From Zea mays (Eukaryota; Streptophyta; Magnoliopsida; Poales; Poaceae): DNA of 64,000 nt. A program made the position numbers and the translations under genes. The notes beneath the pieces are model-generated. The model was not told the origin of the DNA. It did no database searches and was given only the letters and a program-made list of their open reading frames with translations. Shown here piece by piece: positions 61,441 through 64,000 of this stretch (its first letter is position 1; each line of letters opens with the position of its first letter). The stretch spans positions 13,910,001-13,974,000 of the forward strand of contig NC_050104.1 of the NCBI RefSeq assembly GCF_902167145.1, read 5' to 3'.

Positions 61441-64000
61441 ATGGCCAAACTGCTCATCCCAATCATCATCATCATCACCACCTTTCACGTCGTCGGTCTC
61501 GTGCCGATCGCTGTCGCCGCACGACCGCACGCATTGGCCGACGCCGACGACCGGGCGGCGCTCCTCGCGTTCCTCTCCGACGTGTCGGCGGACCCAGGCG
61601 GCGTGCTCGCGGACTGGGGCCGCTCACCGGGGTTCTGCAACTGGACGGGCGTCACGTGCGGCGGCGGTGGCCGGAGCCGGCGCGTCACGCAGCTGGTGCT
61701 GAGCGGGAAGCAGCTCGGCGGAGCGGTGTCGCCGGCGCTGGGCCGGCTGTCTTCCGTCGCGGTGCTCGATCTTTCCAGCAACTCGTTCGCCGGCGCGATC
61801 CCGCCGGAGGTCGGCGCGCTGTCGGCGCTGACGCAGCTCAGCCTAGCGAACAACCTGCTCGAGGGCGCGGTCCCCGCCGGGCTCGGTCTACTCGACAAGC
61901 TCTACTTCCTCGACCTCAGCGGGAACCGTCTCTCCGGCGGCATCCCGGGCGCGCTCTTCTGCAACTGCTCCGCGCTGCAGTACCTGGACCTCGCCAACAA
62001 CTCCCTCGCCGGCGGCATTCCCTACGCCGCCGGCTGCCGCCTCCCCAGCCTCCGGTACCTCCTGCTCTGGTCCAACGAGCTGTCCGGCGCGATCCCGCAG
62101 GCGCTGGCCAACTCCTCCATGCTCGAGTGGATCGACTTGGAGTCCAACTACCTGGCCGGGGAGCTGCCGTCGCAGGTGTTCGGCAGGCTGCCGCGGCTCC
62201 AGTACCTCTACCTCTCGTACAACAACCTCTCCAGCCACGGTGGCAACACCGACCTCGACCCCTTCTTCCGCTCCCTGAGCAACTGCACTCGCCTGCAGGA
62301 GCTCGAGCTCGCCGGGAACGGCCTCGGCGGGCGGCTGCCGCCGTTCGACGGTGGGCTCCCGCATGGACTCCGGCAGCTCCACCTCGAGGACAACGCTATC
62401 TCGGGCTCCATCCCGCGCAACATCTCCGGCCTCGTCAACCTCACGTACCTCAACCTCTCTAACAACCTCCTCAACGGCTCCATCCCGCCGGAGATGTCGC
62501 AGATGCGCCTGCTCGAGCGGCTGTACCTGTCGAACAATCTCCTCTCCGGCGAGATCCCGAGATCCATCGGCGAGATACCGCACCTCGGCCTCGTCGATTT
62601 CTCCGGCAACCGCCTCGCTGGAGCGATCCCGGACACGCTCTCCAACCTGACGCAGCTCAGGCGGCTAATGCTGCACCACAACCAGCTCTCCGGCGCCATC
62701 CCCCCCAGCCTCGGAGATTGCCTGAACCTGGAGATCCTAGACCTCTCCTACAATGGCTTGCAAGGCCCGATCCCGGCGTACGTCGCTGCCCTGAGCAGCC
62801 TCAAGCTCTACCTGAACCTGTCGAACAACCGCCTCGAGGGGCCTCTCCCTCTCGAGCTCAGCAAGATGGACATGATCCTGGCGCTCGATCTGTCCGCGAA
62901 CAGGCTCGCCGGCACGATCCCGTCGCAGCTCGGCAGCTGCGTCGCGCTCGAGTACCTCAACCTCTCGGGCAACACGCTGCGCGGCGCGCTCCCGCCGTCC
63001 GTGGCGGCGCTGCCGTTCCTGCAGGTGCTCGACGTTTCGCGCAACGCCCTGTCCGGACCCCTGCCCGCGTCGCTGCTGGTGTCCACGTCGCTCCGGGACG
63101 CCAACTTCTCGTACAACAACTTCTCCGGAGTGGTGCCACGCGCCGGCGTGCTTGCGAACCTCTCGGCGGAGGCGTTCCGAGGCAACCCCGGCCTTTGCGG
63201 TTACGTTCCCGGCATCGCCACGTGCGAGCCGCTGCGGCGTGCGCGTCGCCGGCGTCCGATGGTACCCGCCGTCGCTGGCATCGTCGCCGCCGTGTCCTTC
63301 ATGCTTTGCGCGGTCGGGTGCCGGTCCATGGTGGCCGCGAGGGCGAAGCGATCGGGGCGCCGCCTCGTCGACGTCGAGGACCAGGCGGAGAGGGAACACC
63401 CAAGGATATCACACCGGGAGCTCTGTGAGGCGACCGGTGGCTTCGTCCAGGAGGGCCTGATCGGCGCCGGCCGCTTCGGGCGCGTCTACGAGGGGACGCT
63501 CCGCGACGGCGCGCGCGTGGCCGTGAAGGTGCTGGACCCGAAGGGTGGCGGCGAGGTCTCAGGCAGCTTCAAGAGGGAGTGCGAGGTGCTGAAGCGGACA
63601 CGCCATAAGAACCTCGTCAGGGTGATCACCACCTGCAGCACGGCCAGCTTCAACGCGCTCGTGCTGCCGCTGATGCCGAGAGGCAGCCTCGACGGCCTCC
63701 TCTACCCGCGGCCGCAGGGGGACAATGCCGGCCTGGACTTTGGCCAGATCATGGGCATCGTGAACGACGTCGCCGAGGGGATGGCGTACCTGCACCACTA
63801 CGCGCCGGTCCGGGTCGTGCACTGCGACCTCAAGCCAAGCAACGTCCTCCTCGACGAGGAGATGCGCGCCGTGATATCGGACTTCGGCATCGCGCGGCTC
63901 GTCGCCGTCGGCGAAGAAGCCATCAGCACCAGCGACGAGTCCGCCCCGTGCAACTCCATCACCGGACTGTTGCAGGGCTCTGTTGGGTACATCGCACCTG
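61441..64000 (+). CDS. LRR receptor-like protein kinase, non-RD type (partial, open to window end)
   Basis: Cell-surface receptor kinase. The ATG at 61441 (context CCACCATGGCC) opens a frame with no stop through base 64000, 853 codons. An N-terminal signal segment (LLIPIIIIITTF) is followed by the LRR N-cap (DDRAALLAFLSDV...CNWTGVTC) and about 18 or more plant-type LRRs (LDLSSNSFAGAIP pattern, residues ~80-590). A GNPGLCGYVPG cap follows, then a basic stretch, a transmembrane helix (~608-627) and the kinase domain from ~660. The Gly loop is GAGRFG (675-680), ATP-binding Lys696, catalytic HCDLKPSN (D796) and DFG (D814). Cys795 before the catalytic Asp makes it a non-RD kinase, typical of immune-type receptors such as Xa21/EFR relatives; it also resembles At2g24130. 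No intron is seen in this part; the last kinase subdomains are outside the window. Confidence 0.93.
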   Translation, partial: MAKLLIPIIIIITTFHVVGLVPIAVAARPHALADADDRAALLAFLSDVSADPGGVLADWGRSPGFCNWTGVTCGGGGRSRRVTQLVLSGKQLGGAVSPALGRLSSVAVLDLSSNSFAGAIPPEVGALSALTQLSLANNLLEGAVPAGLGLLDKLYFLDLSGNRLSGGIPGALFCNCSALQYLDLANNSLAGGIPYAAGCRLPSLRYLLLWSNELSGAIPQALANSSMLEWIDLESNYLAGELPSQVFGRLPRLQYLYLSYNNLSSHGGNTDLDPFFRSLSNCTRLQELELAGNGLGGRLPPFDGGLPHGLRQLHLEDNAISGSIPRNISGLVNLTYLNLSNNLLNGSIPPEMSQMRLLERLYLSNNLLSGEIPRSIGEIPHLGLVDFSGNRLAGAIPDTLSNLTQLRRLMLHHNQLSGAIPPSLGDCLNLEILDLSYNGLQGPIPAYVAALSSLKLYLNLSNNRLEGPLPLELSKMDMILALDLSANRLAGTIPSQLGSCVALEYLNLSGNTLRGALPPSVAALPFLQVLDVSRNALSGPLPASLLVSTSLRDANFSYNNFSGVVPRAGVLANLSAEAFRGNPGLCGYVPGIATCEPLRRARRRRPMVPAVAGIVAAVSFMLCAVGCRSMVAARAKRSGRRLVDVEDQAEREHPRISHRELCEATGGFVQEGLIGAGRFGRVYEGTLRDGARVAVKVLDPKGGGEVSGSFKRECEVLKRTRHKNLVRVITTCSTASFNALVLPLMPRGSLDGLLYPRPQGDNAGLDFGQIMGIVNDVAEGMAYLHHYAPVRVVHCDLKPSNVLLDEEMRAVISDFGIARLVAVGEEAISTSDESAPCNSITGLLQGSVGYIAP

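Noticed and set aside
61380..62462. 360-codon plus-strand ORF over the receptor kinase
   Set aside because: It is an Arg/Ala/Pro-rich shadow in another frame of the LRR coding region; the real frame starts at 61441.
61888..63399. Long minus-strand ORFs over the LRR region
   Set aside because: Complementary shadows of a GC-rich coding frame.

Overview
The window is nuclear DNA from a grass, almost certainly maize or a close Zea relative. The evidence is three ~8.9-kb copia elements of the maize Opie/Ji (Sirevirus) kind, each with LTR palindromes CACCGGACTGTCCGGTG, a Grande-like Tat (Ty3/gypsy) element with a very long 3' region, monocot-style GC-rich genes, and GT-AG introns.

Layout. (1) 1-28096 is a retrotransposon nest. 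The outermost layer is a Tat-like element seen only as its 3' part (17427-17950 and 26929-28096, LTR 27618-28096). A Grande-like element ending at 17426 was inserted into it; its integrase end is at 1-837 and its 3' LTR at 16795-17426. Sirevirus 1 (1433-10368, minus strand) lies inside the Grande-like element, and Sirevirus 2 (17951-26928, plus strand) lies inside the antisense gene of the outer element. Insertions with both ends visible have perfect 5-bp target duplications (GGAGC, AGGGC). Both Tat elements carry antisense genes in their 3' regions. The Grande-like one is a four-exon gene (14020 to 10796) plus a small acidic gene (15649 to 15200) with its own TATA box.

(2) 28097-43738 is a gene island with two intron-rich plus-strand genes: a six-exon plant nuclear-type protein of unknown function (29105-33631, 536 aa) and a ten-exon serine carboxypeptidase-like gene (34831-42990, 474 aa). 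Introns of the second hold a 5'-truncated LINE, an Au-like SINE and two hAT-type non-autonomous elements, mostly with recognisable target duplications.

(3) 43739-60005 is a second nest: a Tork-like copia element (TSD ATATA) whose 3' LTR is split by Sirevirus 3 (50574-59474, TSD GACAG). Sirevirus 3 is the youngest-looking element, with intact gag and pol.

(4) 61441 to the window end is an LRR receptor kinase gene (non-RD kinase), open to the last base.

The Sireviruses, Grande and copia elements each encode Gag/Pol functions for their own replication. Sirevirus 1 is coding-defective (nonsense codon in gag, YVHD in place of YVDD in reverse transcriptase). The Tork-like element has a single nonsense codon. 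Exon boundaries were read by eye from GT-AG sites and frame continuity; family names come from recognised motifs and memory, not from a database search.
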